A stretch of 64,000 nucleotides of DNA from Gordonia jinghuaiqii (lineage in GTDB: Bacteria > Actinomycetota > Actinomycetes > Mycobacteriales > Mycobacteriaceae). Numbering within the stretch: position 1 is the first letter of the stretch; each line of letters starts with the position of its first letter. The position numbers and the translations under genes were made by a program. Under the pieces are notes generated by a model that did not search any database, was not told the origin of the DNA, and worked only from the letters and a program-made list of their open reading frames with translations. Location of the stretch: positions 1,798,001-1,862,000 of the forward strand of contig NZ_CP059491.1 in NCBI RefSeq assembly GCF_014041935.1. Reading direction: 5' to 3'. Below, piece after piece: positions 9,793 through 20,133 of the stretch.

Positions 9793-11208
9793 TCAGCGTT
9801 CGCGATCCAGGTTCGCCATCTTGAGGACGTCGAGCCGCTTGTCGAGCTCTTCCTCGGTGAGTTTGTCGCCGATGAGTCCCCGGTCGATGACGGTCTGGCG
9901 GATCGTGGTGCCCTCCTTGAGAGCCTGCTTGGCCACGGCGGCGGCCTCCTCGTAGCCGATGGCGCTGTTCAGCGGCGTCACGATCGACGGGGAACTCTCG
10001 GCGAGAGTGCGCAGCCGGTCGGTGTTCGCGGTCAGGCCCGAGATGCACCGGTCGGCGAAGAGCCGGGAGACGTTGGCCAGCAGCTTGAGTGACTCGAGGA
10101 CGTTGCGCGCCATCATCGGGATGTAGACGTTGAGCTCGAAGGCGCCGTTGCCGCCGCCCCAGGTGACCGCGGCGTCGTTGCCGATCACCTGAGCCGCCAC
10201 TTGCGTGACCGCTTCGGGCAGAACGGGATTGACCTTGCCCGGCATGATCGAGCTGCCCGGCTGCAGATCGGGGAGGGTGATCTCGCCGAGGCCGGTCAGC
10301 GGTCCCGAACCCATCCACCGGACGTCGTTGGCGATCTTGGTCAGCGAGACGGCGATCGTCTTCAGCTGACCCGACAGCTCGACGAGACCGTCGCGCGCCG
10401 CCTGTGCCTCGAAATTGTCCTCGGCCAGGGTCAGCGCGTCGACGCCGGTGAGACGGACGAGCTCGGCGACGACCTTGGTGCCGAATCCGGCCGGTGCGTT
10501 GAGGCCGGTTCCCACGGCGGTGCCGCCGATGGGGAGCTCACCGACGCGCGGCAGTGTCGCGGTGACACGCTCGATGCCTGCCTCGACCTGCCGTGCATAA
10601 CCCGCGAACTCCTGACCGAGAGTGACCGGCACGGCATCCATCAGGTGCGTACGACCGCTCTTGACCACCTCGCGCCACTCGGTTGCCTTGTCCGACAGGG
10701 CCTTACGCAGGTGGTCGAGGGCCGGGACGAGGTCGGTGACCGCGGCCTCGGTGGCCGCCACATGCGTTGCCGTCGGGAACGTGTCGTTCGACGACTGCGA
10801 CATGTTGACGTCGTCGTTGGGATGCACGTCCACACCGTTGGCCTTGGCGATCGACGCGATGACCTCGTTGGTGTTCATGTTCGAGCTGGTGCCCGAACCG
10901 GTCTGGAACACGTCGATGGGGAACTGGTCGTCGTGTTTGCCCTCGGCGATCTCGGTCGCCGCCGCGACTATGGCGTCGGCCTTCTCGGCGTCGAGGAGCC
11001 CGAGTTCGGCGTTGACCGTGGCGCACGCGGCCTTGAGCAGTCCCATGGCGCGGATCTGGGTGCGCTCGAGCGGGCGATGGCTGATCGGGAAGTTCTCCAC
11101 CGCGCGCTGCGTCTGGGCGCGCCACAGGGCGTCGACGGGCACCTGCACCTCGCCCATGGTGTCGCGCTCGATGCGGTACTGCTGATCTCCCTGTGCTGCC
11201 TCGGTCAT
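9793..11208 (-). CDS. fumC: Class II fumarate hydratase
   Basis: A 471-aa iron-independent fumarase of the aspartase/fumarase superfamily, which converts fumarate to L-malate in the TCA cycle. Clear motifs are [13 protein letters not shown] (104-116), [13 protein letters not shown] (137-149), [16 protein letters not shown] (185-200) and the superfamily signature [11 protein letters not shown] (318-328). Length is normal. It follows a class I fumarase gene with a 7-bp gap, so the two non-homologous fumarases are co-transcribed. M. tuberculosis has fumC (Rv1098c) at this position but no class I enzyme beside it. Confidence 0.97.
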   Translation of the reverse strand: MTEAAQGDQQYRIERDTMGEVQVPVDALWRAQTQRAVENFPISHRPLERTQIRAMGLLKAACATVNAELGLLDAEKADAIVAAATEIAEGKHDDQFPIDVFQTGSGTSSNMNTNEVIASIAKANGVDVHPNDDVNMSQSSNDTFPTATHVAATEAAVTDLVPALDHLRKALSDKATEWREVVKSGRTHLMDAVPVTLGQEFAGYARQVEAGIERVTATLPRVGELPIGGTAVGTGLNAPAGFGTKVVAELVRLTGVDALTLAEDNFEAQAARDGLVELSGQLKTIAVSLTKIANDVRWMGSGPLTGLGEITLPDLQPGSSIMPGKVNPVLPEAVTQVAAQVIGNDAAVTWGGGNGAFELNVYIPMMARNVLESLKLLANVSRLFADRCISGLTANTDRLRTLAESSPSIVTPLNSAIGYEEAAAVAKQALKEGTTIRQTVIDRGLIGDKLTEEELDKRLDVLKMANLDRER

Positions 11209-11215
11209 GGACGAA

Positions 11216-12922
11216 TCACTCCTTGGATCGGATCCTTATGCCGCTCAGCGGGACGTTCACGGTCCCACCCGGGTCGGTGAAAAAGTCGTTGCCCTTGTCG
11301 TCAACAACGATGAACGCCGGAAAATTCTCGACCTCGATCTTCCACACGGCTTCCATGCCGAGTTCCGGGTACTCGATGATCTCCTGGCTCTTGATGCAGT
11401 CGAGGGCCAGACGCGCGGCCGGTCCGCCGATCGAACCGAGGTAGAACCCGCCGTGCGAGCCGCAGGCGTCGGTGACCTGCTTGGAGCGATTTCCCTTGGC
11501 CAGCATGACCATCGAGCCGCCGGCGGCCTGAAACTGTGCGACGTAGGAGTCCATGCGCCCCGCCGTCGTCGGACCGAATGACCCCGACGCCATGCCCTCG
11601 GGCGTCTTCGCGGGACCCGCGTAGTAGACGGGGTGGTCGCGGAGGTAATCGGGCATCGGCTCGCCCGCGTCGAGGCGCTCCTTGATCTTGGCGTGCGCGA
11701 TGTCACGGGCGACGACGAGCGGGCCGGTCAGTGACAGACGGGTCTTGACCGGGTACTGCGAGAGCTGGGCGAGGATCTCGGCCATCGGGCGGTTGAGGTC
11801 GACCTCGACGACCTCGCCACCCGAGATGTCCTCGGCGACACCGGCAGCGGGCATGTACTTGGCCGGGTCGGTCTCGAGCTGCTCGAGGAAGACCCCGTCG
11901 GCGGTGATCTTGCCGAGTGCCTGACGGTCGGCCGAGCAGGACACCGCGATCGCGACCGGGCATGACGCGCCGTGGCGGGGCAGACGCACCACCCGCACGT
12001 CGTGGCAGAAGTACTTGCCGCCGAACTGCGCACCGATACCGAACGACTGGGTGAGCTTGAAGACCTCGTCCTCGAGCTCGAGGTCGCGGAATCCGTGCGC
12101 CGACATCGAACCCTGGGTCGGCAGGTTGTCGAGGTAGTGAGCGGAGGCGTACTTCGCCGTCTTGAGTGCGAATTCCGCTGAGGTGCCGCCGATCACGACG
12201 GCGAGGTGGTACGGCGGGCAGGCCGCGGTGCCCAGCGATCGGATCTTCTCGTCGAGGAACTTCAGGATGCTCGTGGGGTTCAGGATGGCCTTGGTCTCCT
12301 GGAACAGGAACGACTTGTTGGCGCTGCCGCCGCCCTTGGCCATGAACAGGAATTTGTATTCGGGGCCCTTGGGACCCTGTTCGGTGGCGTAGATCTCCAC
12401 CTGCGCCGGCAGGTTGGTGCCGGTGTTGCGCTCCTCGTACGTCGTCAGCGGTGCGAGCTGCGAGTAGCGCAGGTTGAGCTGGGTGTAGGCGTCGTACACG
12501 CCGCGCGAGACGGCCGCGGCGTCGTCGGTGCCGGTGAGCACGCCCTCGCTCTTCTTGCCCATCACGATCGCCGTGCCGGTGTCCTGGCACATCGGCAGGA
12601 CACCGCCGGCGGAGATGTTGACGTTCTTGAGCAGGTCGAGGGCGACGAAGCGGTCGTTGCCCGACGCCTCGGGGTCGTCGATGATCTTGCGGAGCTGCGC
12701 GAGGTGGGCCGGACGCAGGAAGTGGCTGATGTCGTGCATCGCCTCGGCGGTGAGCTTCCGGATGGCCTCCGGGGAGACCTTGAGGAACTTCTGACCGTCG
12801 ACGTCGAAGCTCGACACGCCTTCGGTGGTGATCAACCGATAGGGGGTGCTGTCTGCGCCGGTGGGGAGAAGATCGGAGTAGAGAAACTCGGGGGCTGAGG
12901 CTGGTTCACTCACGAACCGCAT
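11216..12922 (-). CDS. Class I (iron-sulfur) fumarate hydratase
   Basis: A 568-aa fusion of the alpha and beta fumarase parts, like E. coli FumA. It catalyses the same reaction as FumC but with an oxygen-sensitive [4Fe-4S] cluster. Landmarks are PMCQDTGTA, with a cluster Cys, in the first half, [20 protein letters not shown] in the middle, [11 protein letters not shown], and [15 protein letters not shown] in the C-terminal domain. I place the start at ATG 12922 (MRFVSEPAS). A longer frame from GTG 12967 would begin inside a terminator hairpin and is unlikely. Its neighbour is fumC. Confidence 0.95.
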   Translation of the reverse strand: MRFVSEPASAPEFLYSDLLPTGADSTPYRLITTEGVSSFDVDGQKFLKVSPEAIRKLTAEAMHDISHFLRPAHLAQLRKIIDDPEASGNDRFVALDLLKNVNISAGGVLPMCQDTGTAIVMGKKSEGVLTGTDDAAAVSRGVYDAYTQLNLRYSQLAPLTTYEERNTGTNLPAQVEIYATEQGPKGPEYKFLFMAKGGGSANKSFLFQETKAILNPTSILKFLDEKIRSLGTAACPPYHLAVVIGGTSAEFALKTAKYASAHYLDNLPTQGSMSAHGFRDLELEDEVFKLTQSFGIGAQFGGKYFCHDVRVVRLPRHGASCPVAIAVSCSADRQALGKITADGVFLEQLETDPAKYMPAAGVAEDISGGEVVEVDLNRPMAEILAQLSQYPVKTRLSLTGPLVVARDIAHAKIKERLDAGEPMPDYLRDHPVYYAGPAKTPEGMASGSFGPTTAGRMDSYVAQFQAAGGSMVMLAKGNRSKQVTDACGSHGGFYLGSIGGPAARLALDCIKSQEIIEYPELGMEAVWKIEVENFPAFIVVDDKGNDFFTDPGGTVNVPLSGIRIRSKE

Positions 12923-12941
12923 CGTATCGCCCCGTCGAAAA

Positions 12942-12992
12942 GGCCCCACGTCAGAGGTGACCGGCACACGTGGCCGGTGGTGACGCGGGGCC
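12942..12992 (-). terminator. Intrinsic terminator between glpX and the class I fumarase
   Basis: The outer arms ggccccacgtca (12942-12953) and tgacgcggggcc (12981-12992) pair over 12 bp with one mismatch, and an inner accggc/gccggt stem stacks inside. On the minus strand the stem is followed by TTTT, giving a proper rho-independent terminator for glpX. Confidence 0.85.
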
Positions 12993-13036
12993 GATTCGGG
13001 CTGCGAGGCGAGACATACCCCACAGCGCGGGCGATG

Positions 13037-14032
13037 TCAGAGGTTGATGCGGGCGTACTCGCGGAGTTTGGCCGGCTTGTGGACGGCCTCGATGCGACGC
13101 ACGGTGCCGGACTTCGAGCGCATCACCAGCGAGCGGGTGGTGGCACCGTTGGGCCGGTAGGTGACGCCGCGGAGCATGTCACCGTTGGTGACACCGGTCG
13201 CGCAGAAGAACGAGTTCTCGCCGCTCACCAGGATGTCGTTGGTCAGGACGCGGTCGAGGTCGTGGCCGGCGTCGATGGCCTTCTGGCGTTCCTCGTCGTC
13301 GCGCGGCCACAGCTTGCCCTGGATCTCGCCGCCCATGCACTTCATCGCGACCGCGGTGATGATGCCCTCCGGGGTGCCGCCCACGCCCATCAGCATGTCG
13401 ACGGTCGAGTAGTCGTCGGCGGCCGCGACGGCGCCGGCGACGTCGCCGTCGGAGATCAGCCGGATCTTGGCGCCGGCCTGTCGGATCTCACCGATGAGGT
13501 CTGCGTGACGGGGGCGGTCGAGGACGATCACGGTCAGATCGGCGACGTCGATGCCCTTGGCCTTGGCGACCGAGTTGATGTTCCACTCGACCGACTCGTT
13601 GATGTTGATGGCGCCCTTGGCGTCCGGGCCGACGGCGATCTTGTCCATGTAGAAGACGGCCGACGGGTCGAACATGGTGCCGCGTTCGCTGACCGCGATC
13701 ACCGCGATCGAGTTGGGGCGGCCCTCGGCCATCAGGGTGGTGCCGTCGATGGGGTCGACCGCCACGTCGCACTCGGGGCCCTCGCCGTTGCCGACCTCCT
13801 CGCCGTTGTAGAGCATCGGCGCCTCGTCCTTCTCGCCCTCGCCGATCACCACGACGCCGCGCATCGACACCGACGAGAGGAGCTCGCGCATCGCGTCGAC
13901 CGCCGCTCCGTCGCCGCTGTTCTTGTCGCCGCGTCCCACCCAACGCCCGGCCGCGAGCGCTGCGGACTCGGTCACACGGACCAACTCCATCGCGAGGTTA
14001 CGATCGGGGGCCTGATTGGTACTGGCGGTCAT
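13037..14032 (-). CDS. glpX: Class II fructose-1,6-bisphosphatase
   Basis: A 331-aa gluconeogenic phosphatase that converts fructose 1,6-bisphosphate to fructose 6-phosphate. Metal-binding motifs are present: [10 protein letters not shown] (64-73) and DPIDGTT (93-99), with [19 protein letters not shown] near 31-49 carrying the first metal site. It is equivalent to M. tuberculosis Rv1099c, the only FBPase of that species. It is transcribed leftward from a 98-bp gap shared with the divergent DUF4245 gene and ends at a terminator. Confidence 0.97.
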   Translation of the reverse strand: MTASTNQAPDRNLAMELVRVTESAALAAGRWVGRGDKNSGDGAAVDAMRELLSSVSMRGVVVIGEGEKDEAPMLYNGEEVGNGEGPECDVAVDPIDGTTLMAEGRPNSIAVIAVSERGTMFDPSAVFYMDKIAVGPDAKGAININESVEWNINSVAKAKGIDVADLTVIVLDRPRHADLIGEIRQAGAKIRLISDGDVAGAVAAADDYSTVDMLMGVGGTPEGIITAVAMKCMGGEIQGKLWPRDDEERQKAIDAGHDLDRVLTNDILVSGENSFFCATGVTNGDMLRGVTYRPNGATTRSLVMRSKSGTVRRIEAVHKPAKLREYARINL

Positions 14033-14130
14033 GGCTATCGACTCCTCTGTGTGGCGGTGGTCTCAGGGACATCCTTGCATGTCACACCGGGCGTTCGGTC
14101 AGTGACCCTGCTGGTGCGATACTCGGCGTC

Positions 14131-14706
14131 ATGGCAGACAAACCGCGCATTCTGATCAACGGCAAGGACATGTTCTGGTCGTTGGTGCCGTTGGTCGCGC
14201 TGTGTGCGTTGGTGGCGATCGCGTCGGGGAACTGCTCGGTGGGTGTGTCCAACGACCCGGCCGACGGCAAGGTGCCCCGCTTCGACGTGGTGACCGCGTT
14301 GGACACCGACGCCCGTGAGCTCCCGTTCCCGATCCGCCGGCCGCCGACACCGGAGGGCTGGACCCCCAACTCCGGCTCGTCGGACGCGATCGACGGCCAT
14401 CGGGTCAGCACCGTCGGCTACATCAGCAGCAGCAAGGCCTACGTCCAGCTCACCCAGACCGACGCGCCCGAGGACGTCCTCGTGCCCTACCTGGGCGGGT
14501 CCGGGGCCGGCTTCGACGACATCGTGGGAACCGGCACGCGGCAGGCGGGCGGTCGGCAGTGGGTGACCTACGAGACCACCGAGGGCAAACGTTTCTGGAT
14601 CACCGACCTCGGTGACGTGCGTATCGCGGTGCTCTCGCGCGGCTCCGACGCCGATCTGGACACGATCGCGTCGTCGGTGGTGAACCAGGCGCCGCTGCCC
14701 GGCTGA
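14131..14706 (+). CDS. DUF4245 membrane-anchored protein
   Basis: A 191-aa protein in the position of M. tuberculosis Rv1100. One N-terminal transmembrane helix (about 15-33, MFWSLVPLVALCALVAIASG) would leave the rest, about 150 residues, outside the cell. The soluble part contains the DUF4245 landmarks PTPEGWTPNS and QWVTYETTEGKRFWIT. The function is unknown. It diverges from glpX. Confidence 0.85.
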   Translation: MADKPRILINGKDMFWSLVPLVALCALVAIASGNCSVGVSNDPADGKVPRFDVVTALDTDARELPFPIRRPPTPEGWTPNSGSSDAIDGHRVSTVGYISSSKAYVQLTQTDAPEDVLVPYLGGSGAGFDDIVGTGTRQAGGRQWVTYETTEGKRFWITDLGDVRIAVLSRGSDADLDTIASSVVNQAPLPG

Positions 14707-14821
14707 GTCCCCGCGCTTTGAGTCCCCGAGCCTCCCGCCGGGGCGCGCGGTGATTCGGGTAGCGGACTACTCGTGAGGAAGGCCTCGCCGACTCATAGCG
14801 TCTCCTCGGCAGGAGGCGCTC

Positions 14822-15265
14822 ATGTATGGGGGATGCGGGCCCGCGCGAGGCGGGCGCACGTGGTTCACTCGGATTCGCGGTCGGTGCTGGACATCCTCGG
14901 CGGCGCTACCTGCTCAGACCCGGGTCTGGGTGCACATTCTGTGGGCCCGCCTGGTCCTGGTCGCGGTGCTGTCGGTGCTGGTGGTGGTCACCGTTCCGGT
15001 GCACGGCGCCGGCGCCGCGACGGCCGCCGGTCGGGTCACCCCGATCAGGGCATCGTCCTTCGCGGCCGACCCGGCGCGGTTCGAGGTCGTCCTCGACTCC
15101 GGTGGCGTGACCGGCGTGGACACCTGTGAACGGCACCTGAACCCGGTCGCACCCGTCGCCGGAGGAGATCACCGGCTGCCGCTCATCGCCGCGGGGGACC
15201 GCGACGCCCGCGGACGCGCCCGGGTGGGTGCGCTCGATCAGCAGGCGCTCACCGCATTCGGCTGA
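14822..15265 (+). CDS. Hypothetical protein with one membrane/signal segment
   Basis: The ATG at 14822 is preceded by a consensus aggagg 5 nt away. A hydrophobic segment (WARLVLVAVLSVLVVVTVPV) lies about 40 residues in and ends in GAGAATAAG, which could be a signal-peptidase site. The downstream 90 residues have strongly coding-like third-position GC; the first 35 codons do not, so the true start may be GTG 14931. The predicted exported part (RFEVVLDSGGVTGVDTCERH) resembles nothing I know. The stop abuts the convergent xseB stop. Confidence 0.5.
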   Translation: MYGGCGPARGGRTWFTRIRGRCWTSSAALPAQTRVWVHILWARLVLVAVLSVLVVVTVPVHGAGAATAAGRVTPIRASSFAADPARFEVVLDSGGVTGVDTCERHLNPVAPVAGGDHRLPLIAAGDRDARGRARVGALDQQALTAFG

Positions 15266-15514
15266 CTACTCGTCGTCCTCGTCCGCCGAACCCGTCCCGC
15301 TCTTCTGGGCGATGGCGGTCTCGATCTGCTCCCGAGCCCCGCGCAGGTGTTCCTCGCAGCGGGTCGCGAGCGCTTCGCCGCGCTCCCACAGCGCCAGCGA
15401 TGCGTCGAGGTCGAGGCCCCCGTGTTCGAGGGTGGTGACGATGTCGGCCAGCTCGTCGCGGGCCTGTTCGTATCCGAGTTCCTCCACCGGGGTGTACGTC
15501 TCGTCGGTGCTCAC
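15266..15514 (-). CDS. xseB: Exodeoxyribonuclease VII small subunit
   Basis: An 82-aa small subunit of exonuclease VII, which degrades single-stranded DNA together with XseA. It shows the typical [16 protein letters not shown] helix and the [18 protein letters not shown] helix, followed by an acidic tail. The GTG start overlaps the xseA stop as GTGA, so the two are translationally coupled, as in M. tuberculosis Rv1107c-Rv1108c. Confidence 0.95.
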   Translation of the reverse strand: MSTDETYTPVEELGYEQARDELADIVTTLEHGGLDLDASLALWERGEALATRCEEHLRGAREQIETAIAQKSGTGSADEDDE

Positions 15515-16842
15515 GAGTCTCCTCTGCGTGTGCGCGGGGCTGATGGTTCGCGTGCTCCGGCCGGCCGGGCGGAGCGGGGAGCGGATGGACTTTCGGTGAC
15601 GCGTGCGGCGGCCGCGCCGTCGGCGACCCGGATGCGCAGTTCGGCACCGGCGGGCACGTCGGCCAGCGTGCTCACGACGTGCGGATCGGGGGTGTCGGTG
15701 CGCTGCACCACCGCGTACCCGCGCGCCAGGGTCTGGGCGGGACCGAGCGTCGACAGGCGCGCCGCCAGGTGCTCACGGCGTCGTTCCTCGGCGTCGATGT
15801 GGCGCACGACGTCGCGACGCAGCGCACGCACCAGTTCGGCGACCCCGCCGGCCTCCTGGTCGACGAGCACGCCGGGTCTGGCCAGAACGGGTCGCGCGCG
15901 CAGACTCGCCACCACGCCGGATTCGCGGCGCACCCAGTTGCGCAGGGCCTGCGCGCTGCGACGACGCAGATCCTCGACGCCGGCCAGCTCGGCCTCGACG
16001 TCGGGCACCACGCGCTTGGCGGCGTCGGTCGGTGTCGCCGCACGCAGATCGGCGACGAGGTCGAGAAGCGGGTTGTCCGGCTCGTGCCCGATCGCACTGA
16101 CCACCGGCGTCACACATCGCGAGACGGCCCGTAGCAGGGCCTCGTCGGAGAACGGGAGCAGATCTTCGACGCTGCCCCCGCCCCGTGCGATGACGATGAC
16201 CTCGATGTCGGGATGGGCGTCGAGCTCGGCGAGGTGGGTGAGGATGCGGGCGACCGCCGTCGGTCCCTGGACCGGTGTCTCCCGGATGTCGAACCGGACC
16301 GCCGACCACCGGTCGGTGGCGACGCTCACGACATCGTGCTGCGCGGCGCTCGCACGTCCGCTGATCAACCCGATGGCGCGGGGCAGGAAGGGCAGCGGCC
16401 GTTTGAGGCGGGAGTCGAAGAGGCCCTCGGCGGCGAGCAGCTGCCGGAGACGTTCGATCCGCAGCAACAGCTCGCCGATGCCCACCGCCCGGATGTCGCT
16501 GACGCGCAACGACACCGTTCCTCGCCCGGTGTAGTAGCTCGGCCGGCCCAGCACCACCACGCGGCTGCCCTCGGTGAGGGGAACTTCGCTGCGCGCCAAC
16601 AGATCTGGGCTACACGTGACCGAGATCGAGATGTCGGCGGCAGGATCGCGCAGGGTGAGGAACGCCGTGCGGGTGCCGGGCCGTCGACTGATCTGCGTGA
16701 CCTGCCCCTCCACCCAGATCTGGCCGAGGCGGTGAATCCAGTCGGCGATCTTGGTGTTGACCGTCCGAACCGGCCACGGGTGTTCCGCCGAGTTCGGTGA
16801 GGTGGAACGTTGCGGTGTGGCGCTCGATTCGGGTCCGCTCAC
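15511..16842 (-). CDS. xseA: Exodeoxyribonuclease VII large subunit
   Basis: A 443-aa catalytic subunit with an N-terminal OB-fold ([20 protein letters not shown]), a conserved catalytic core ([59 protein letters not shown]) and a C-terminal helical region for XseB binding. It processes single-stranded DNA in repair. It follows the lipid-droplet gene by 7 bp and overlaps xseB. Confidence 0.97.
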   Translation of the reverse strand: MSGPESSATPQRSTSPNSAEHPWPVRTVNTKIADWIHRLGQIWVEGQVTQISRRPGTRTAFLTLRDPAADISISVTCSPDLLARSEVPLTEGSRVVVLGRPSYYTGRGTVSLRVSDIRAVGIGELLLRIERLRQLLAAEGLFDSRLKRPLPFLPRAIGLISGRASAAQHDVVSVATDRWSAVRFDIRETPVQGPTAVARILTHLAELDAHPDIEVIVIARGGGSVEDLLPFSDEALLRAVSRCVTPVVSAIGHEPDNPLLDLVADLRAATPTDAAKRVVPDVEAELAGVEDLRRRSAQALRNWVRRESGVVASLRARPVLARPGVLVDQEAGGVAELVRALRRDVVRHIDAEERRREHLAARLSTLGPAQTLARGYAVVQRTDTPDPHVVSTLADVPAGAELRIRVADGAAAARVTESPSAPRSARPAGAREPSAPRTRRGDS

Positions 16843-16849
16843 GCGCCCC

Positions 16850-17680
16850 TCACGCCTCGGTGGAGCGCTTGTTCTGCGAGGTGATCCGGTTCTCGAGCAT
16901 CGTCACGAACGGCGCCCGGTTGCGGTTGCCCCTCTCGTAGCCGACGAGCGTCTCGAGATCGGAGGTGCTGACCGACCGCAGCCGCGCACGCAGCTGGGCC
17001 AGGGTCAGGCTGTCGTAGTCGATGAACTCGACGATCTCGGGCGCCTGACCATTCGAGGAGCCGACCGACACCCCGGCGGCGGGCACTTCGGAGACGAGCT
17101 CGTCGGGGGCGGAGCTGTAGAGCGCGAACCGTCCGGCGTCGGCTCGCGGCGGGGCGGCGAGGGCCTCGTCGGGGGCGGCCTTGTCGGCCGCCGCGGTGTC
17201 GGCGGCAGACTTCTTCGCCGGGCTCTTCTTCGGGCTCTTCTTCGCCGGGGCCTTCGTCGCCGTGCCCTTCTCCGCCCCGGCGAGCTCGACCCGGGAGTCC
17301 CCGTCGGCGGCCTCTGCGATCTCGTCGTCGAGGGTGGTCGGGGTGGGCTGGGCCTTGTCGACGGGTTGGGCCTTCTTGATGGGCTCGACCTTCTCGACGG
17401 GCTCAGCGGCGGCCGCATCGCCGGGACCCTCGAGCTCGTCCTCGTCGAACCGGGCCCACTCGGGCTGCTCGTCGGGCTTGTCGAACAGCATCTCTAGTGC
17501 GGCGTCGCCCTTGATGGCCAGTTCGGCGATGTTCTGCTGTGCCCGCATGCCGGCCTGCAGCGTCTGACTGACCGCCGTCATCGGCAGGGTGATGAGCAGC
17601 GCGGGAAGTTTGCGCGTCTCCTCGAGGGCGGTGACTATCAGACCTGCGGCGATCCGGGCAGGGTAGGGTGCGCGATCCAT
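16850..17680 (-). CDS. Lipid-droplet-associated protein, Rv1109c family, with a basic DNA-binding-like region
   Basis: A 276-aa protein in the Rv1109c position. The N-terminus (8-65) forms amphipathic/hydrophobic helices ([20 protein letters not shown]) typical of lipid-surface anchoring. The middle (85-180) is acidic and Pro/Ala-rich with a histone-H1-like Lys/Ser/Pro stretch [16 protein letters not shown] (143-158). The C-terminus (224-270, [10 protein letters not shown]...[14 protein letters not shown]) looks like a helix-extension-helix nucleic-acid-binding motif. In Rhodococcus a related protein (MLDS) is reported to tether lipid droplets to DNA. The family assignment is good; droplet and DNA binding here are inferred. 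It diverges from ispH. Confidence 0.8.
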   Translation of the reverse strand: MDRAPYPARIAAGLIVTALEETRKLPALLITLPMTAVSQTLQAGMRAQQNIAELAIKGDAALEMLFDKPDEQPEWARFDEDELEGPGDAAAAEPVEKVEPIKKAQPVDKAQPTPTTLDDEIAEAADGDSRVELAGAEKGTATKAPAKKSPKKSPAKKSAADTAAADKAAPDEALAAPPRADAGRFALYSSAPDELVSEVPAAGVSVGSSNGQAPEIVEFIDYDSLTLAQLRARLRSVSTSDLETLVGYERGNRNRAPFVTMLENRITSQNKRSTEA

Positions 17681-17732
17681 GCCAACACTCTGCCATCACG
17701 AGCAGGCCTGTGTAACCCGTACCCTGGGAAGC

Positions 17733-18680
17733 ATGTCTGAGACCAAGCGTGTCCTGCTCGCCGAACCCCGCGGCTACTGCGCGGGTGTCGACCGTGCGGT
17801 GGAGACGGTGGAGCGTGCCCTCGACAAGCACGGGGCGCCCGTCTATGTGCGCAAGGAGATCGTGCACAACCGGCATGTGGTCGAGACCCTCGCCGAACGC
17901 GGCGCGATCTTCGTCGGCGAGACCGACGAGGTGCCCGAGGGTGCACTCGTGGTGTTCTCCGCGCACGGGGTGTCGCCGCTGGTGCACCAGACGGCCGCGG
18001 AGCGCAACCTCAGGACCATCGACGCCACGTGCCCGCTGGTGACCAAGGTCCACCAGGAGGCCAAGCGGTTCGCCCGCGACGACTACGACATCCTCCTCAT
18101 CGGCCACGAAGGCCATGAAGAGGTCGAGGGCACGGCCGGCGAGGCGCCCCGACACATCCAGCTCGTCGACGGCCCGGGCAGCGTCGACGCGGTGACCGTC
18201 CGTGACGAGTCGAAGCTCGTCTGGCTGTCGCAGACCACGCTGTCGGTCGACGAGACCATGGAGACGGTCAAGCGCCTGCGGGAGAAGTTCCCGCTGCTCA
18301 ACGACCCGCCCAGCGACGACATCTGCTATGCGACCCAGAACCGTCAGGTGGCGGTCAAGGCGATGGCGCCCGAATGCGATCTGGTGATCGTTGTCGGCTC
18401 GCAGAACTCATCGAATTCGGTTCGCCTCGTGGAGGTGGCCCTGCAGGCCGGCGCGAAGGCCGGCCATCTCGTCGACTACGCCCGTGAGATCGACGAGACG
18501 TGGCTCGAGGGAGTCACGACAGTCGGCGTCACCTCCGGCGCCTCGGTGCCCGAGGTCCTGGTCCGCGGTGTGCTCGACTACCTGGCCGAACGCGGCTACG
18601 GCACGGTGGAGACCATCAACACCGCCAACGAGACCCTGACCTTCGCCCTCCCGCGCGAACTGCGTCCGGCACGCACCTAA
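17733..18680 (+). CDS. ispH: 4-hydroxy-3-methylbut-2-enyl diphosphate reductase
   Basis: A 315-aa [4Fe-4S] enzyme catalysing the last step of the MEP pathway, from HMBPP to IPP and DMAPP. Cluster Cys residues appear in [15 protein letters not shown] and ICYATQNRQ. Catalytic His and Glu motifs are [14 protein letters not shown], and GHEGHEE. I choose ATG 17733 ([12 protein letters not shown]) rather than the upstream in-frame ATG at 17679, which would add 18 non-conserved residues. It corresponds to M. tuberculosis Rv1110; after it the synteny jumps to the ESX-4 region. Confidence 0.96.
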   Translation: MSETKRVLLAEPRGYCAGVDRAVETVERALDKHGAPVYVRKEIVHNRHVVETLAERGAIFVGETDEVPEGALVVFSAHGVSPLVHQTAAERNLRTIDATCPLVTKVHQEAKRFARDDYDILLIGHEGHEEVEGTAGEAPRHIQLVDGPGSVDAVTVRDESKLVWLSQTTLSVDETMETVKRLREKFPLLNDPPSDDICYATQNRQVAVKAMAPECDLVIVVGSQNSSNSVRLVEVALQAGAKAGHLVDYAREIDETWLEGVTTVGVTSGASVPEVLVRGVLDYLAERGYGTVETINTANETLTFALPRELRPART

Positions 18681-18690
18681 TAGGGGACCG

Positions 18691-18707
18691 GACCCGATCC
18701 TCGGGTC
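18691..18707. terminator. Possible terminator between convergent ispH and mycP
   Basis: The arms gacccga and tcgggtc form a perfect 7-bp stem with a 3-nt loop in the 36-bp gap between the two convergent stop codons. There is no T-tract. Confidence 0.4.
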
Positions 18708-18716
18708 GGACTCCGC

Positions 18717-20117
18717 TCAGAACTCGTCGGGATCGAGCGTGCGCACCCGACGGTGAGGTAGGGCGATCGCGAGGACCGCGGCGATGACCGCGACGGCGAC
18801 CGCACTGCCGATGATCGCGACGTCGCGCGCCGTATTGTCCGGCGCGGGGACGGGCGGGGGAGCCGCGATCGGAGCCGACTGGGCCCTGACCGCCCGATCG
18901 GCCGGGAGCGTCGCGGTCAGAGCGGCGACCGGGTCGACGACGCCGTGACCGATCCGGTGATCATGGCCGGTGCCCGGTGAATGCGCGGTCTCGATGATCC
19001 GGTCCATCACCTCGCGGGCGGACAGGTCGGGAAACCTCGCCCGGATCAGGGCCGCGGTACCGGCGACATACGGTGCGGCGAAGCTCGTCCCGATCAGCGG
19101 TACCGGCCCCGCGTCGCTCTGCTGCGCCGAAGCGAGTCGGTCCGAACCTCGCCTGCTGTCGAGACTCACGATGTCGGTTCCCGGCGCCGCGACGCCCACC
19201 CACGGTCCGTGCAGGCTGAAATCGCTCGGGGTGCCGGTGTCGGCGTCGACCGAGCCGACCGTCAACACATACGGCGAATACCAGGCCGGACTCGCGATCG
19301 TCGAGACCGATGCCCATCCGTCTGGGTCGCTCGCGGCCGGGTCGGGATTCTGGTTCTGGCACGCACCGTCACGGGTGAGGTTGCCGGCCGCGGCGACGAC
19401 CACGACGTCGCGGTCGTAGGCGTGGCGGATGGCCGCACCGAGAGCACGGTCGTCGACCTTCTCGGCCACCGGCGCGCATGCGACCTCGGAGATGTTGATG
19501 ACGGTGGCCTTCAGGTCCACCGCCCGCACGATGGCGTGCGCCAGGGTTCGGACCGAGCCGTAGCCGGAGCCGACGACAGGTGCGGGGTCGGAGTCGCGCC
19601 GACGATCGTCCTTCTTCTCGAATGCGCTGCTGGACTGACGAATCGCGATGATCGACGACGCCGGGGCGACTCCCACGAAGGCATCCGAGGCGCTCGGGCG
19701 CGCGGCGATGATGCCCGCGACGAGCGTTCCGTGCGCATCGCAGTCCTCGAGTCCGTTGCCGTCGGAGACGTAGTCACCGCCCGGCGTCACTCGTCCCAGT
19801 CGCGGGTGCGGGGTCACTCCGGTGTCGATGACGGCGACCCGCTGGCCCTCGCCCCGGCTGAATCGCCAGGCCTCGGAGAGGTTCATCATCGCTTGTGCCG
19901 CAGTCGGTGTGGTGACGTTCCGGGTGAGTTCGGGAGTGTTGCACAGGTGGCTCTGCTCGGTCGGTTCCGGCGGTGCGACGGGCGCGGAACGGATCAGGGC
20001 CCCGGGGTCGATGCGCGGCGGGGTGGCAGCGGAGGCGGGAGACGACGACACCCCGAGCATCGTGGCGGCCAGCATCACGGCGAGGGCACCGGTGACGCGG
20101 GTACGCGCGCGGTGCAT
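18717..20117 (-). CDS. mycP: Mycosin, type VII secretion subtilisin-like protease
   Basis: A 466-aa membrane-anchored serine protease of the S8 family. It has a signal peptide (1-30, ending SPASAA), catalytic D98 (VAVIDTGV), H129 (DAHGTLVAG) and S345 (GTSFAAPYVAGT), and a C-terminal transmembrane helix (about 432-452) followed by a short basic cytoplasmic tail. Mycosins stabilise the ESX membrane complex and cleave some substrates. The gene precedes no eccB here, and lies 16 bp downstream of eccD, matching the mycP4-eccD4 pair of ESX-4 (Rv3449-Rv3448). Confidence 0.95.
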   Translation of the reverse strand: MHRARTRVTGALAVMLAATMLGVSSSPASAATPPRIDPGALIRSAPVAPPEPTEQSHLCNTPELTRNVTTPTAAQAMMNLSEAWRFSRGEGQRVAVIDTGVTPHPRLGRVTPGGDYVSDGNGLEDCDAHGTLVAGIIAARPSASDAFVGVAPASSIIAIRQSSSAFEKKDDRRRDSDPAPVVGSGYGSVRTLAHAIVRAVDLKATVINISEVACAPVAEKVDDRALGAAIRHAYDRDVVVVAAAGNLTRDGACQNQNPDPAASDPDGWASVSTIASPAWYSPYVLTVGSVDADTGTPSDFSLHGPWVGVAAPGTDIVSLDSRRGSDRLASAQQSDAGPVPLIGTSFAAPYVAGTAALIRARFPDLSAREVMDRIIETAHSPGTGHDHRIGHGVVDPVAALTATLPADRAVRAQSAPIAAPPPVPAPDNTARDVAIIGSAVAVAVIAAVLAIALPHRRVRTLDPDEF

Positions 20118-20133
20118 CAGATGTTCCCGCCCA

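Noticed and set aside
12923..12967. Longer start (GTG 12967) for the class I fumarase
   Set aside because: The extra codons lie in a terminator hairpin followed by TTTT on the minus strand; ATG 12922 is downstream of it.
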